Shown: piece after piece, positions 33,354 through 45,162 of the stretch
How the letters are laid out: every line of letters starts with the position of its first letter
Numbering within the stretch: position 1 is the stretch's first letter
DNA from: Anaeramoeba flamelloides
Lineage: Eukaryota; Metamonada; Anaeramoebidae
Assembly: GCA_027625915.1 (NCBI GenBank)
Contig: JANTQA010000051.1
Span: 5,332,501 to 5,396,500, forward strand
DNA: 64,000 bases
Direction: 5' to 3'
The notes under the pieces: generated by a model
What the model was told of the DNA's origin: nothing
Database searches by the model: none
Seen by the model: only the letters and a program-made list of their open reading frames with translations
Program-made: the position numbers and the translations under genes

Positions 33354-33954
33354 AAAGAATCATAATAATAAAAATATATTAACCCATCCTTGGAAATATA
33401 TTTTCAAATCAAAAAATTTTATTAAATTCCATTTCACTAATGATTTTCATCATGGATTAGTGATCACTAAATTTCCAATCTTTCAAGTGGAAAATATCCC
33501 AAATATTATTAAATTAATAAAACAACAAATTTTTTGTAATCAATTGTTTGTTTCTTGTTTTAATAAAAAAATTAGGAACAAATCTCAGGAAACAATAACT
33601 AATAATGGAAATGGAAATGGAAATGAAAACCAAAATCAAAAAATGAAAATGAAAAACTGTTCAGTTAATATCTCAATCAATCCCCCAAAAGAAATGTCAA
33701 TTGACTTTTTAAATTTAAAATCACAAAATTTAAAAATTCAGATAATCATCAGCATACCCCTTGAGTCTGAAATTCAATTGGAATTATTAATCAATGGAAA
33801 AATTCCTCAAACCCATTTGCACAAAGAATGTAAACAACATTTAATTCAAGTTCTTTTAAAAGAAAAGCAAATACCACAAATGTTTCCAATAATATTTAAA
33901 TACTTCTCAAACGAATTAACAGATATAAAAAATAAAAAAAGAAGATTCAATTAA
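32104..33954 (+). CDS. MED1: Mediator complex subunit 1 (MED1)
   Basis: Nuclear subunit of the Mediator middle module, bridging transcription factors and RNA polymerase II. Single exon, 616 aa, matching the conserved MED1 domain. VEESEKLETISGVLETLSQQF (about residues 13-33) parallels human EESEKLSKMSSLLERLHAKF. ETLLIDINF with KPEYSQEFIDCL and NNFREF fits the domain middle. HHGLVITKFPIFQVENIP followed by LIKQQIFCNQLFVSCFNKKI matches LVSKISFQHPGRVP...LIRHQVAYNTLIGSCVKRTI. The C-terminal part keeps the closing QHLIQVLLKEKQIPQMFPIIFK helix. An asparagine-rich insertion (AAT repeats, nt 33295-33375) and a smaller one near 33130 are lineage-type expansions within the domain. Human MED1 has a long disordered tail with LxxLL boxes. 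This protein ends after the domain and so lacks the nuclear-receptor tail. Start chosen because it aligns with the family N-terminus. Confidence 0.88.
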
Positions 33955-34789
33955 ATTTCTTTTTTATATATTATTAGTTGAAAACTTATGTAGTTTTGAA
34001 AAAAACTATCTAATTAAAATTCGATTTTTTCAAAAAAAAAATATTTTTGAATTTTATTTTGTCAAATCAAAAAATTAAAAAATAACAAAATAAAATGTTA
34101 AAAAATAATTTTTATATAACCTTTTTTTTTATAATAAGTTTTCATTTGTTTGTTAAATAACTTCTAAATTACATACATATATATATATAACAGGATTGAC
34201 TTTTTTTTGGATTTATTATACAAGTTTTACACGTGTGAGCGAATCGTAAAATTCGTTTGTCTGATTTATATATATGTAATCAAAACATCAAAATAATTAG
34301 ATAAGTTGATCTAATTTGGAATTGGTAAAAAAGTTCAATTTTGACCTCTTTTCTTTCCCAACTAGTATTTTTTTAAAAAAATTAATTCTTATTTTCAGTG
34401 TATAAAGAGTTTATAATTTTTAAGAGTTTTAAACCGAAAACCTACTTTGTATTGTTCTGGTGTTTTTCAAAATAGAAAATCAAACTTTTTCAATGGTTTA
34501 AAATACAACCTGCTACTTAAATGGGAAATTACAAATTCCTATTGTTTTTCATTACTTTTTAGGCAATTACTTTCTAACTGTCTATAATTTTTTTTTTTTT
34601 TTGCTGTTGTTTTTTTTTTAGTTTTTTTCACATACCAGAAACAAAAGGTCTGATTTCAAAAGAATTCAAGAACTTTTTCTAAAAAAAAAAATGAAAACAA
34701 CAAATGAAAAGAAAAAAACATGTTCAAAAATCGAAATATGCGATTTTTATAAGGTTTTTGTGAAACTTAAATGTCAATTTGTAATGCCT

Positions 34790-34827
<38 letters not shown>

Positions 34828-34859
34828 AATTCAAATATTTTATCATCATCAAAATTCTA
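33955..34859. other. 3' flank of MED1 with an (AT)n tract
   Basis: AT-rich, with an AT dinucleotide tract at about 34791-34821. No gene seen. Confidence 0.45.
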
Positions 34860-35345
34860 TTTGTGAATAAAAAAAACAGATTTAATCAATTCACCAAGAA
34901 GAAATACCAAATTAGAACCATCCACTAATTGGAATTTTAACAATTGTGGATGAATTAAAATACTCACAAAAAATAAAAAATAAATAATTATTTATACAAA
35001 TAAATCAAGAGTGTGTTAAAAATTGTGGAGAGAACAAAACAAAAAAATCTATTGGTAAATTTGTTGAAATTCTATTAGGAATATCGATTGATCCATCAAA
35101 AGATTAGATACTACCAACTAAATGACTTTGAGTTCTTCTATTTGGAACAACTCAACTTTAACATAATATCAATTGTTGAATCAAAATTGAACTAACGAAA
35201 CAAGTTACATAATTCAAAAAATAAAATGAAAACAAATCCTAAAAGATTTAAAAGGATTTTCATATTTTTCAAAAATCAAAATTATCTCCAATTTGAATCA
35301 AATTGTATTATTGTGATTGTTTGGAACGTTTTAGCGGTGTGTAAA
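34860..35345 (+). mobile_element. Fragment of the 1.38-kb TTAA family
   Basis: The block AAAATCTATTGGTAAATTTG, then TCGATTGATCCATCAAAAGA and ACTAACGAAACAAGTTA, corresponds to the conserved interior of copies 1 and 2, heavily diverged. No GGGAGTAG terminus remains. MITE copy E is inserted at its downstream side. Confidence 0.5.
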
Positions 35346-35367
35346 ATTTTGAATTTTAGTTTATATA

Positions 35368-35564
35368 CAGTCATTTTCACTTTTAAGGCACAAACTTTCA
35401 ACTAAATTTAAGGTAAAAAAAAATCTCAAATTAAGGCACAAAATTTGAAATTTTTTTTTTTACAATTTATTTTTACTAGAATTTGAATTTTGGGCCTTAA
35501 TTTGAGATTTTTATTGTGCCTTAAATTTCGTTGAAAGTTTGTGCCTTAAAAGTGATACTGACTG
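35368..35564. mobile_element. Hairpin MITE, copy E
   Basis: 197 bp from CAGTCATTTTCACTTTTAAG to AAAAGTGATACTGACTG, bracketed by TA. Nearly perfect arms, with TTAAGGCACAAA motifs kept. Confidence 0.88.
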
Positions 35565-36273
35565 TATATAATATTTGATATATTGAAAATTGTTGAAATG
35601 ACGAATTATTATAATGTTGTACAATTCACATCCAAATAAAATTCAAAGAATTCTTATTGAAATCATTTAAATATTGTCATACACAATAAATTTTAATTAA
35701 AAAGGAATTATATTCATATTTAATCATTCAAACCCAAAAAATAATCTTGAATAAGTGGCTTTGTGTTTCTGAAAATTTGAGGAAAAACGAATTTTATCCT
35801 CCTTTCAATTTCATAAAATTTTTTTATTTGATCTTTAAAAAACTCACGATTACTTGAAGTTAATATAGATTAAGATTGTTAAAATAATCACGGATATATT
35901 TAATTTTTGAAACTAGAGATTTAAAAATATAGTTCATCTTGTTAAAAGGAAAAGTTTTTTTAAGAGATTTAGAAAATTTTACATTTTTTTATTCAAAAAG
36001 TCCAATTTTCAAAAGTTAAGAAAAAATACTTATCTATAAAAGATTAGATATCTACAAATAAATATTTAAAATTACATATATTTGTATTTATGTAAATTTC
36101 TAATTGTTAATTTTATATTTGCAACTTTTAGATTTATTGGTTATATATACAAAAAAATAATAGAAATCTAAAGGAATATATTATATTATATTATAAATCA
36201 TATTTTATCCAAACTCCTGTAATTCACGTGAATTGAAGTTACATATTTTCATTTTGATATTATTTCACTTTTG

Positions 36274-36310
<37 letters not shown>

Positions 36311-36475
36311 CCGGAAAAAACCTCTCTTTCTTTTCCTTCTTTTAATCAAATAATTGTCTTTATTTTTTATTAATTTTTTGTCTCTTATTATAATATTGTC
36401 AAATTGTTATTGTTTATTAACAATTTCAGCAACAGTTTATAGGTATTTTGGGTGGAAGTAAATAAACAAAAGATA
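35565..36475. other. Spacer with a (CT)n tract
   Basis: AT-rich sequence. A pure CT dinucleotide run lies at about 36276-36305, followed by a pyrimidine-rich stretch. No gene seen. Confidence 0.5.
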
Positions 36476-37679
36476 TTAAGGGAGATAGTACATTTTTCAA
36501 AATTTGAGTGCCATCATTCAAGATAAAGTGAATTATTCAAATAATTTATTTACCTACAATATATTGATATTTTCATAAATATTAGAGTGGGATATATTTT
36601 AGTATAAGATATTTTCATACCAACTAAAAAAATTGAAATCAAAAAAATGAAAGAAATGATCAAGAAAAAATAGATGCAAATCATTTATTTCTTGATCTTA
36701 TCTCTAACAATTGATATAATTACTTTTTCTTTATTTGATTTATTTTAAATTCTCAATGAATATTTTTGTTTTAAAACTTTTTAGAAACAAATAAAAATTT
36801 TAAACCATAAGAATTTCCAAAATAAGTTTTAAATATCAATTTTCATTTAATTCATCAAATTCTAGTTTTGGATGAAAGAAAAGAGGATATTTTTTGAAAT
36901 TCCTTATCAGAAATAAAATTTTATTGAACAAATATGTTTAATTTGATAATTATTTATTGTCCATTTAATTGAGAACTAAAAATAATTCTTTATCGGATTG
37001 AAATTTTTTCTAAATTTTTCTTTTATTTTGGGTTGAATCTTTTGTAACTGTTATTTGATTCTGAGAATTCAACCAATTTTTTTAATTTTTAATAGTATTC
37101 TTTGTTTTGACTTGGTTTGATAAAAATATTTGTAAAAAGAATTTTGAAAACAAATTTGCAAAAAAAAGTTTTGTAAAATAATAATAAATAATAACAGGGC
37201 CATATATTCAAAGTTAAAAATCATTTTGGTTTGTACAAAATAACAAGATTAAGAAAATAAATCTTCGAAAATAGGCTTTTACCCATTTATTTTTTTTTTT
37301 TCTTGATTTCAAAAAATTTATTTGGAAAGGTGATATATTCTTATGTGGTCTTCTAAAAAGAAAATATTTTGATCAAACCACATTTTTGGGTTTATTTTTT
37401 GGTTTACTCTTTGATTAATTTCAATCATTCGTATAACACATTTCTAGATCCAAAACCAAATTTCATAAAACCAAAAATTTGATCAAAAAAAAAATGCCCA
37501 AAAAAATCGAAAAATGAAAGATTCGACTCTGAATTACTTTGATTATTTTCACAAATAGACTAGTGGATGATGTTTTGGTTTCAAAGTTTCAATATCTGGT
37601 GGAATCAAACAATATTTTTTTCAGTAATGTTCACACAATTAAAATTTTTCAAAAAGGTAAAAAGTACTTACTTCCTTAA
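36476..37679. mobile_element. TTAA element family X, copy 2 (1.2 kb, both ends present)
   Basis: Left end TTAA-GGGAGATAGTACATTTTT and right end AAAAAGTACTTACTTCC-TTAA are imperfect inverted repeats bounded by TTAA. The interior aligns with the outer parts of 7405-10135 and lacks the MITE and LINE inserted there, so it acts as an empty-site reference. The termini share TTAA-GGGAG with the 1.38-kb family, but interiors differ. No transposase frame was found. Confidence 0.7.
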
Positions 37680-39451
37680 TTGGAATTTTGGGATTAAAAT
37701 ACTTGTAGATATACCCAAAATATAGAAATTAAATTTTTTAGGTAACCAATGTATGATAAGTAGTTCTAGTCATGGGATAATTCATATTTTTGTGGAGATT
37801 TGAATTTTAATTTTTAAATATTATATATATTTTTTTCTTTTTATCTTATATTTGCAATTGGATTTTTAAAGGTTTTATATTATTTACAAAATAAAAAAAA
37901 AATATAATCTTTGTACTTGAATACTTTAATTTTTTTTTATTTTTATGTTTGTTTTAATTGTAAAATAAACGATTGAATATAATATTAAATTACTTTTAAA
38001 ATGAGTATTTATTTAACTCAAGTAAATTATCATTCCATTTTAATTTTAATTTCATTTTTATATCAAAAAGAATTCAAATTGGAACAAGAGAATGAATTGT
38101 AATATGATTTGATAATTATTTTCGATTAATTATTTTGGTTATAATTTAAATTATATTTTCATCTTAAACTTTTTAAATTTATCTCAGCAATGTTTCAATT
38201 CAAGTTACTTTTTTAAAAAAAAAAATAAAAGGATTGAAAAATCAACATTAAATTAAATTAAAAAATACCCCAAATAATTAATTATATCATATCTATATAT
38301 AATAGAGTAATTAGTAATCTCTTTGAAAATGTAACACTACACACTTTAGTTGATTATAAAAATAATATAAACGATTTGAAAATATTAAAAGTTATTAAGA
38401 GTCTTAAGAAGATTATTGCTTTGCAATTGTCTTATGAAGCCATCTTAAATACCTTAAAGTACATTAGTATGCTAATTGTATTTTTGTAATAAGTAAATAG
38501 TCATCTTTTATTTTGTTAGTCTTTCAATTGACATATTTTCAAAAATAAAAAAACGAAGACAATTGACATTAAAAGAAAAAAAATCTTCCCTAATATTAAA
38601 CTATCTAATTTCAAAGATTTAACAAGATTTAGTACTCGAAAGATTAATTGACCTTTTGTTGCTTTGGGGTTGATTTATATAATAATTCTATTGTTAAATT
38701 ATCTAAATCTTTTACAGTACCATGTTTTTTTCAAAAAACATTTTCTTGCTATTTATTCCAACAAAACACAAGAAGCTTATTTTAACAAAAAGTATGATAA
38801 ATAGTGAGATAATTTAATTCAAAAGAGAATTTGTAATTCTTTAGTGAATATATGAGAGGATATGGGTTGAAAAAAAAATAAAAAAAGGAAGTAAATTTCT
38901 CCAAATAACAATAAGATCCTTTCAAATTATTTATAAAAAAAAATAATTTTTCCAGAATAATAAACAATTTGAAAAATAATTTGACATTTTATATTTTATC
39001 AAAAAAATAATCTCAACCATCCAATTACTTTAAATTTCAAAAACTCTATGCAACTTGATAGTTAAAAGATAAGAATAATAATTTTGACAGTACAGAATAA
39101 TAATTTTTTTTTTCAAATAAATAAAATTTTTTTTAAAAAAATACTTGAGATTTTGATATGAAATAAAATTGCAAATTTTTATCACAATTCTTAGTTAAAA
39201 TTGAAAACCATTTAAAACCAAGGCAGTCTAAATAAACAAAGAAAATTTTTGATATGTTTATGTTGAACAAAATAATTTAAAAAAGATTTTAATAGAAATA
39301 AAAATTAGTATCATATATATATAAATAATACTATTCCTTTAAATATCATACTCACAGAGACTTTAAAGTATCTCAAAAAATCGGTTAAAAGCTAATAATT
39401 ATTTTAAATTTATCATTTGTTATTTTTTTTTAAATAATTTAATTCGATAGC
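37680..39451. other. Spacer upstream of the glycosidase gene
   Basis: AT-rich 1.8 kb without a supported frame. The minus-strand frame 38782-38967 is Phe/Tyr-rich composition noise. Confidence 0.45.
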
Positions 39452-40966
39452 ATGAGAAATTCTTTGGTTATTACTTTTATATTTAGTCTTTTTCTACTGA
39501 ATTGTGATTGCAAGAAAATTAATGGTCGTAATGATCCTGTTGATTATCTTGCCCTTGCACGAAAAACGTCGGACTATCTGGATGTATATTTGCAAGGATT
39601 TGTTGATGAGGATTGCACATTTGGCGGATTTGTGAACTCATCAAAAAAAAAAGATTGGTCGTTTTGCTGGCCAAACTTTGAAATGGTCTCTGCTGATGCA
39701 GCTATGATTCGTTTACTAGTAAAGGAAAATTATCCTATTACGGATCAAGAAGTGAAATACCATTTAGTACGTTTGGAAAGAGTTGTTGATTGGGAGAGGG
39801 AGTATCTTTGGGATGTTAAAGTGAACAATGGTGGATATTATGCTGCAATACTGTCTTATAATACGGAAAAACGTGATGAGTCTGTAAAGTACATTGATGA
39901 TCTTGCATATGCAGGTATAGCGATGATGCAGTGTTACTACACAATGTTGGTTACAGGGCAGGAAGATCATCCCTTAACAGCAAAGTGTCTACAATATGCA
40001 GCAGAGTGTGGGGATTGGCTTCTTCAGGTCGAAGATGAATCAATTTGGGCAAGCAATGTGGGTGGTGGTTACTATTGGAACACAGGCGAGGCTTCAAGAA
40101 AGGAAGGGTTGTCACTTATTTCAAATGTCCAAGCTGTTATTTTACTCCGATAGTTAGCACTCTTGGGAGATGATGCAATTGAAGGTACGCTGGGTGTCAA
40201 CACCTTTCGAAATCATACAGCTCTGTGGGAGAAGCATGCTGATCTTGTTCTTGATATTATCCGTCACGAAACCCGTGTATCAGCAAGACCAAGAATCGAT
40301 GGTGATCTTTGCCAGAATCATACCCCACCAAAAACTGCTGGCAAGCCAGAATTTTTTGCATATGAAAACTCCATAGTGTCAGTTGCATTGCTCTTGAGCA
40401 ACTTTGACGAGGAATCTGAGGCTTTACTAACAGCGATCAATGATTACTTTTGGCTTGAGGAAGAACGAGTCTATACTCAGTCTTCGCTCTCTGGCTCAAT
40501 CAGCACAGTGTTCACCGGATGGGCAACTGAAAACCTTTTAACAAGATATTATTTAAAACGCAAACGCAACTTCCCAAACAATCCTAGTTTAGATGACTTG
40601 AACAACCATCCAACAAACCTTCAGATAACCGATCAGAAAACTCGCTCATTAGACAGTTTCCAATTCATTGCCAATCTTTTGACCAACCACGAAACCGGTG
40701 CAGTTTTCCAAGACACTTATTCAAATGGACAAAACCGCAGATTTGAAGATGGAACCCATTTTACTGTTGACTGTGCTTTTGCACTCCGTTTTTTTGCATT
40801 AGCCCAACTTGCAACTAAATATAATGAAGGTGCCTTAGGAAACAATGCACACGGCGAAGTTGATCTTGCTCAGGAAACATTTACAGATTCAACATCAGCT
40901 GCTTCTTCTATACAAGTTTTCTTTTACTTATTTGCTACTACCCTCTTATTGTTTTACTTTTTTTAA
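39452..40966 (+). CDS. Secreted GH76-like (alpha/alpha)6 glycosidase, one in-frame TAG
   Basis: A 504-codon frame. It has a signal peptide (MRNSLVITFIFSLFLLNCDC), a catalytic-type domain and a C-terminal hydrophobic tail after STSAASSIQ that looks like a GPI-attachment signal, so the product should sit on the cell surface. The domain alternates helices and GG-aromatic turns: VNNGGYYAAI, KYIDDLAYAGIAM, TAKCLQYAAECGDWLL, GGGYYWNT and LISNVQAVILL. The paired aspartates in YIDD and the GGGYYW/SN pattern resemble family 76 alpha-1,6-mannanases. Other six-hairpin glycosidases are possible. Codon 234 (40151-40153) is TAG, with the frame fully open and conserved-looking on both sides (ILLR-stop-LALLGDD). 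CAG to TAG would explain it. Whether this is a disabled gene, a polymorphism, a sequencing error or read-through cannot be decided here. If it terminates, the 233-aa product lacks half of the fold. Confidence 0.7.
40151..40153 (+). other. Premature TAG within the glycosidase frame
   Basis: Codon reads TAG between CGA and TTA, in phase with both halves of the gene. No GT-AG pair near it gives a short intron that would remove it. The TMEM258 gene in this window ends naturally at TAG, which argues against reassignment of TAG. Confidence 0.8.
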
Positions 40967-41204
40967 CAATATTTTGTTGTTTATTTGAACTTTTTGTTAT
41001 TTAACTTGAGGTAAAGATTTGTCATTATTGTTTTTTTCATTTATTTTGAAATTAAAATTATAAAACTTTTTCGATTAATAATATCATAAAATTTATTTAC
41101 CAAATTGTTTGTGAAAAAATTGTTAAATTTATTTTTGATCTCTAATTATTTTTTCTCAAAAATAAAAATTTAATTATCTATAGTTCCTTTTAAAAAATCA
41201 AAAT
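40967..41204. other. 3' flank of the glycosidase gene
   Basis: AT-rich, nothing recognised. Confidence 0.4.
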
Positions 41205-41275
41205 ATTTTTTTTTTTTTTATTATTGAAGAGAGGTGATGCAACAAAATTACACCATGTTTACCTGAAACTCAAAA
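41205..41275 (-). mobile_element. Isolated LINE 3' tail
   Basis: On the minus strand this reads GGTGTAATTTTGTTGCATCACC, then TCTCTTCAATAATAAA and an A-run: a short hairpin directly ahead of the tail. It resembles the left edge of the array at 13501-13555 (TTATTATTGAA..AAAATTACC), so it is probably a severely 5'-truncated copy of a related element. Confidence 0.45.
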
Positions 41276-41293
41276 AAAAAATAGATAGATTAA

Positions 41294-41800
41294 TTTTTTT
41301 TTTTTTTAATTATTGAAGAAGTGTAAATTACACTATAGTTGCCCTTAGATTTTAATCCCCTTTAAGAAATAAAAGTTTAAAATTATAGATTTCATAATTA
41401 TTAATTATTAAAAATAATTTCAAATTATTTGATTTAAAATTAAATCATAGAGATTTTTTAACTTTTAATTTGTAATAAAACATTAATCTATCATTTTCTA
41501 GGAAGTATAGACCTATAAAAAATAATGAATATTATCGAGAATTTGGTGTTGTTCGTATTTTAAGCATAAAGGACAAAATTTATTTGAATTTATATTGATT
41601 ATATTGTAATATCTATTTAAACAGTTAGTGAATGTTCTGAATTTTGGTTTTTTTGAACTTGATGAATAACTTGTATATTTTTGTATTTTCAATAAATAAT
41701 TTTGATTTTTAATTTTTGTAAAATATTTTTGGACTTTTGAAAAAATAGTTTTTTCTGAATTTGCAAAAATCATAACTTTATGACAGTTGAGTGTTTTAAT
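41294..41800 (-). mobile_element. LINE copy B, 3' fragment
   Basis: The minus-strand frame at 41773-41513 ends FCPLCLKYEQHQILDNIHYFL, a CxxC...H zinc-knuckle as found after the reverse transcriptase of many LINEs. It aligns with copy A (CHFCLKYQKKEVIENIDHF). The 3' end has the same hairpin AGTGTAAATTACACT (41320-41334) followed by an A-run (T-run about 41294-41307). 5'-truncated to about 500 bp. Confidence 0.65.
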
Positions 41801-41960
41801 AAAGTGAGAACTTTTTTAAAAAAAAATTAAATTTATCCACACTCCAATCCCTAAATCACATTTAAAAGTTCAATTCCCACTTTTTTTAAAATCCAAAACT
41901 TTTTAAAATTTTTTTTTTCAAAAAAAGTTTTCACTTTTTGAAAATAGTAAATTTTATAAG
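41790..41960 (+). repeat. Dispersed repeat R5, relative
   Basis: GTTTTAATAAAGTGAGAACT and the AAAAGT..CACTTTTT region resemble 19430-19690 and 56740-56900. Weak but ordered similarity. Confidence 0.35.
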
Positions 41961-42634
41961 AGTTTTTATTTTTTAAAAAAACAGTACTTTTTATAGATTT
42001 AATTATTAATGTTTAATGTTATTGAGTTTCTAATTTATTATATTGAATATATAGAACTGATCTGCGTTCTCAGATATATAATATTATTACAAGTTCAAAT
42101 TGTTGTCTAGGGTAGTAGAAAATTTGATATCAACAGAAGTTGCAGGAGTACAGAGATTTTTCTATCTTACTTGAAGAAAAATATAATTGGTAAAATAGAA
42201 TTTTTTTGGACTTTATTATTTTAATTTTTGGAAAAAATTATTACCTTTGGATATTTTTTTTATTTGTTTTGATAATACTTTGACAAGAAAAAATGTTTGA
42301 AACTCCGAATTGACAATAAGAAAAGTGAGGCTTTGTATTTTCTTTTTAAAAATCATACATTTACAAGTAAAAAAATATCATTGTCAACAATTTGAATTTC
42401 CTAAAGTAATTGGGAAATTTTGCACGAGACGTTCCGTTGAAAGGGCTCCAAAAAAATAATTTACTTTTTTTTTATATTTGAAATTTATGAGTTAGATCAA
42501 GCTTTTCTTTTATGACTATTGACTCTTATACTAATTTTATTATTTCTCATATTTCTAAACAATCTGAGTTTGGTTTATTCTTAAAAATAAAATAAATTTT
42601 TCATTTTTGGTTGGGACACTTTATGTGAAATGGA

Positions 42635-42674
<40 letters not shown>

Positions 42675-42689
42675 AATCCCAAAATTTTG
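41961..42689. other. Spacer with an (AT)n tract
   Basis: AT-rich, with an AT run at about 42637-42669. No gene seen. Confidence 0.4.
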
Positions 42690-43210
42690 GACATGGTTTA
42701 AACTGTTTAAAGAATGGCAATACGGAATTTAAATTCAATTTGGGAATAATTTTGATTTTTCAAACTATTTTTTTGATTTTTTGTCTTTTTTTCTTTGTTT
42801 TCATTTCAATATTTTCCTGTTAAGTAATATGTTTAGTTAGATCTGGATAAATTTTTCGATGGTTGGAAGAAGGTTAGTTTTGAGTATAGTTAAATAGAAA
42901 AATCACAAAAATTAGTTGATGTTACCTTATCATTTGATCCATCAATAATTGTTAGTGAAATTTTAACAAATTTACCAATACATTTTTTGTTCCGCTCGTT
43001 TCATATTTTTGGGTACACACTGTTTTTTTTTTTGTTTGATATTTTTTTATTTAATTTGGATGAAAATGATTACTTTTAAAACATTAATACTCAGTAACTT
43101 AAATTTTATTTTATATTAAGTTTGGCAAAATACAATAAATTGAGTTTTATTTTGCTATATTTGATTTTGGTTCTGTCCAAATTTTCGGAATGGGGGTTAA
43201 TAAGCTTTTT
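42690..43210 (-). mobile_element. Inverted fragment of the 1.38-kb TTAA family
   Basis: The reverse complement reads AACCCCCATTCC.AAAATTTGGACA, AGTAATCATTTTCATCCAAA, TATGAAACGAGCGG and ATGTATTGGTAAATTTGTTA, then GATGGATCAAATGATAAGGT, in the same order as 25300-25600. The termini are lost. Its right neighbour is repeat R3. Confidence 0.65.
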
Positions 43211-43214
43211 CCAA

Positions 43215-43790
43215 TAAATCGGGCATATTTATTTTCAAAAATATTTATTAAACTCAATCTTCAAAAAAGTATTTAAATATCCAAAATCATTAATTACAGT
43301 TTGTAGATACTTAATAATAATTTAGTTTGTTTTTTATTTATTGTATTTCATCAAGAAAATATATTAAATTTTCTGATCTCAATTTTATCTGATATTTTTT
43401 GTGGGTGAAAATTGGTGTTTATTATTTTCTTTTTAATCTAAAAAAACCGTTTTCATAACTTGTGTAATCTCAACAATAAATTTTCAAATTGAATTTAAAA
43501 CATATAAATGCATTTTTTTGTTTAAAAAATCATTTGTACCATTTCCATATTTCCAGTTTTTTATTGAAATTGTTCGTTATTTGTTTTCACCAAAAAAAGT
43601 GATTTTTCTTTTTATTTTTGGAAATATATTTCATCAAACATATTTTGAAATAAATTTGAAAGTCATTTATTTAATCGGTATTAATATTAAATTTAATTTG
43701 GTAATGTCAATTTACTAAAACTTTCACTAACAAAGATGATTTTTTATGAAATGTAAAAAAAAAATGCCACAATTTTTTGAAAATACTTTC
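43215..43790 (-). repeat. Dispersed repeat R3, copy 2 (inverted)
   Basis: Inverted counterpart of 29160-29740. The plus-strand frame 43518-43718 falls inside it and has no counterpart frame in copy 1, so it is not called a gene. Confidence 0.7.
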
Positions 43791-45162
43791 TATAGATATA
43801 TAATTAGTATAAATTTATCTCTTTTTTTCAAAATGATATAATTATTGGAATGAAAACCATTCAAAAAATGTTCATTTTCTGGCTTAATTGTATATCTTAC
43901 TGAAAAATTAAATTTTGATTTTTAAAGAAGAAATTAAAAATAATATTACTAACAATTCTCTTGGGATGATATTTTTAATGTTCTTATTTAATTTTCTATC
44001 AAATGATACATTAATGAATAAATTTCAAAAATAAGTTAATAATTTGATTTTCCTTTTCATTGGTGGACGATCAAAAAAAAAAACATTAGAATCTAATTGT
44101 GTTTTCTACTCAATATTAAGATTGGAGAAAAAGTAGAACAATAATAAAAATGAACAAAAAAATCTAATAATTAGAGATAATGTCGCTAGATTGTTAGAAA
44201 GCTTTTGAAAAGTTATTCAACTTCTTTCAGTTTTCGTAGAATATTGGAAATGTTTTTACCCAAGAACAAATTTTTTAAAGAGTGAACAAATGGTTGGTTA
44301 TTTAATAAGCTATTTTTTTCAGCGACAATTCCTAACACTACGATGGACCCAGAAATTATTTAAATACCTTTTCTTAGTATCTGTTTTTGATCTAAACAAT
44401 CACTCAAGTCGTCAATCAAACAAAAACATGAATGGAATAAAACCTTGATTTGATCCTTGGTTGAACCAAGTATCTTTTTTGTTAGTTTTTTAAAAGAAAT
44501 ACATTATTTTTTAAGATCTATTTTGAGATTAAACAAATTAGATTTTTCATTCTTTAAAATAATGCTGAATTAGACAAAAAACTCATCAACTATTATATCG
44601 CCATTAATTTTTATCAAGGAATTTTGAGATTTATCATGTTTTTTTGATAATTATTGTGATTTTATTGAAGAATCATGATTGTACCAATTATTATAATAGT
44701 ATCAATTATCACGATTTGTCATATTATTTTGATAATATTGAATATCGCAATTTTCCAAAATATCGACAGTGTGTAAAGTATTAATTACAATTTTTTGTAC
44801 TTGATCACAATTTTATTAAATATTTCTTGAATTGAAAAGATATCACCAAGTCCTCTATTTATTACAAAAACACTAGTGGTAAATAAATATATTCTAAGAA
44901 TGGAATGTTGAATTCTAGAGATAATTTCAAATTTAATATCTTTCAAGAATCAATTTAGTTTTATTCAAAAAATGATATCATCAAGAAGAGTAAAAAAAAA
45001 AAAAATTTATGTATTTCAAAAAACAATTATTATGATCACAAACCCCCATTTTCAACAAACCGAACTTTATCAGATGTTTCATTCACCAAAAATCATTTTA
45101 TTTTTCTTTTTGAATTAATTTAAAAAGATTTTTCGAATTATTTTGTACATAATTTTCTCCAA
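43791..45162. other. Spacer, no gene seen
   Basis: AT-rich. A patch at 44620-44770 repeats variants of TTATCA(T/C)GATT...TTTTGATAAT, a local degenerate inverted-repeat cluster. No gene. Confidence 0.4.

Noticed and set aside
40151-40153. TAG reassigned to glutamine in this organism
   Set aside because: TMEM258 ends at TAG at exactly the family length, and the other genes end in TAA. One internal TAG is not enough to propose a changed code.
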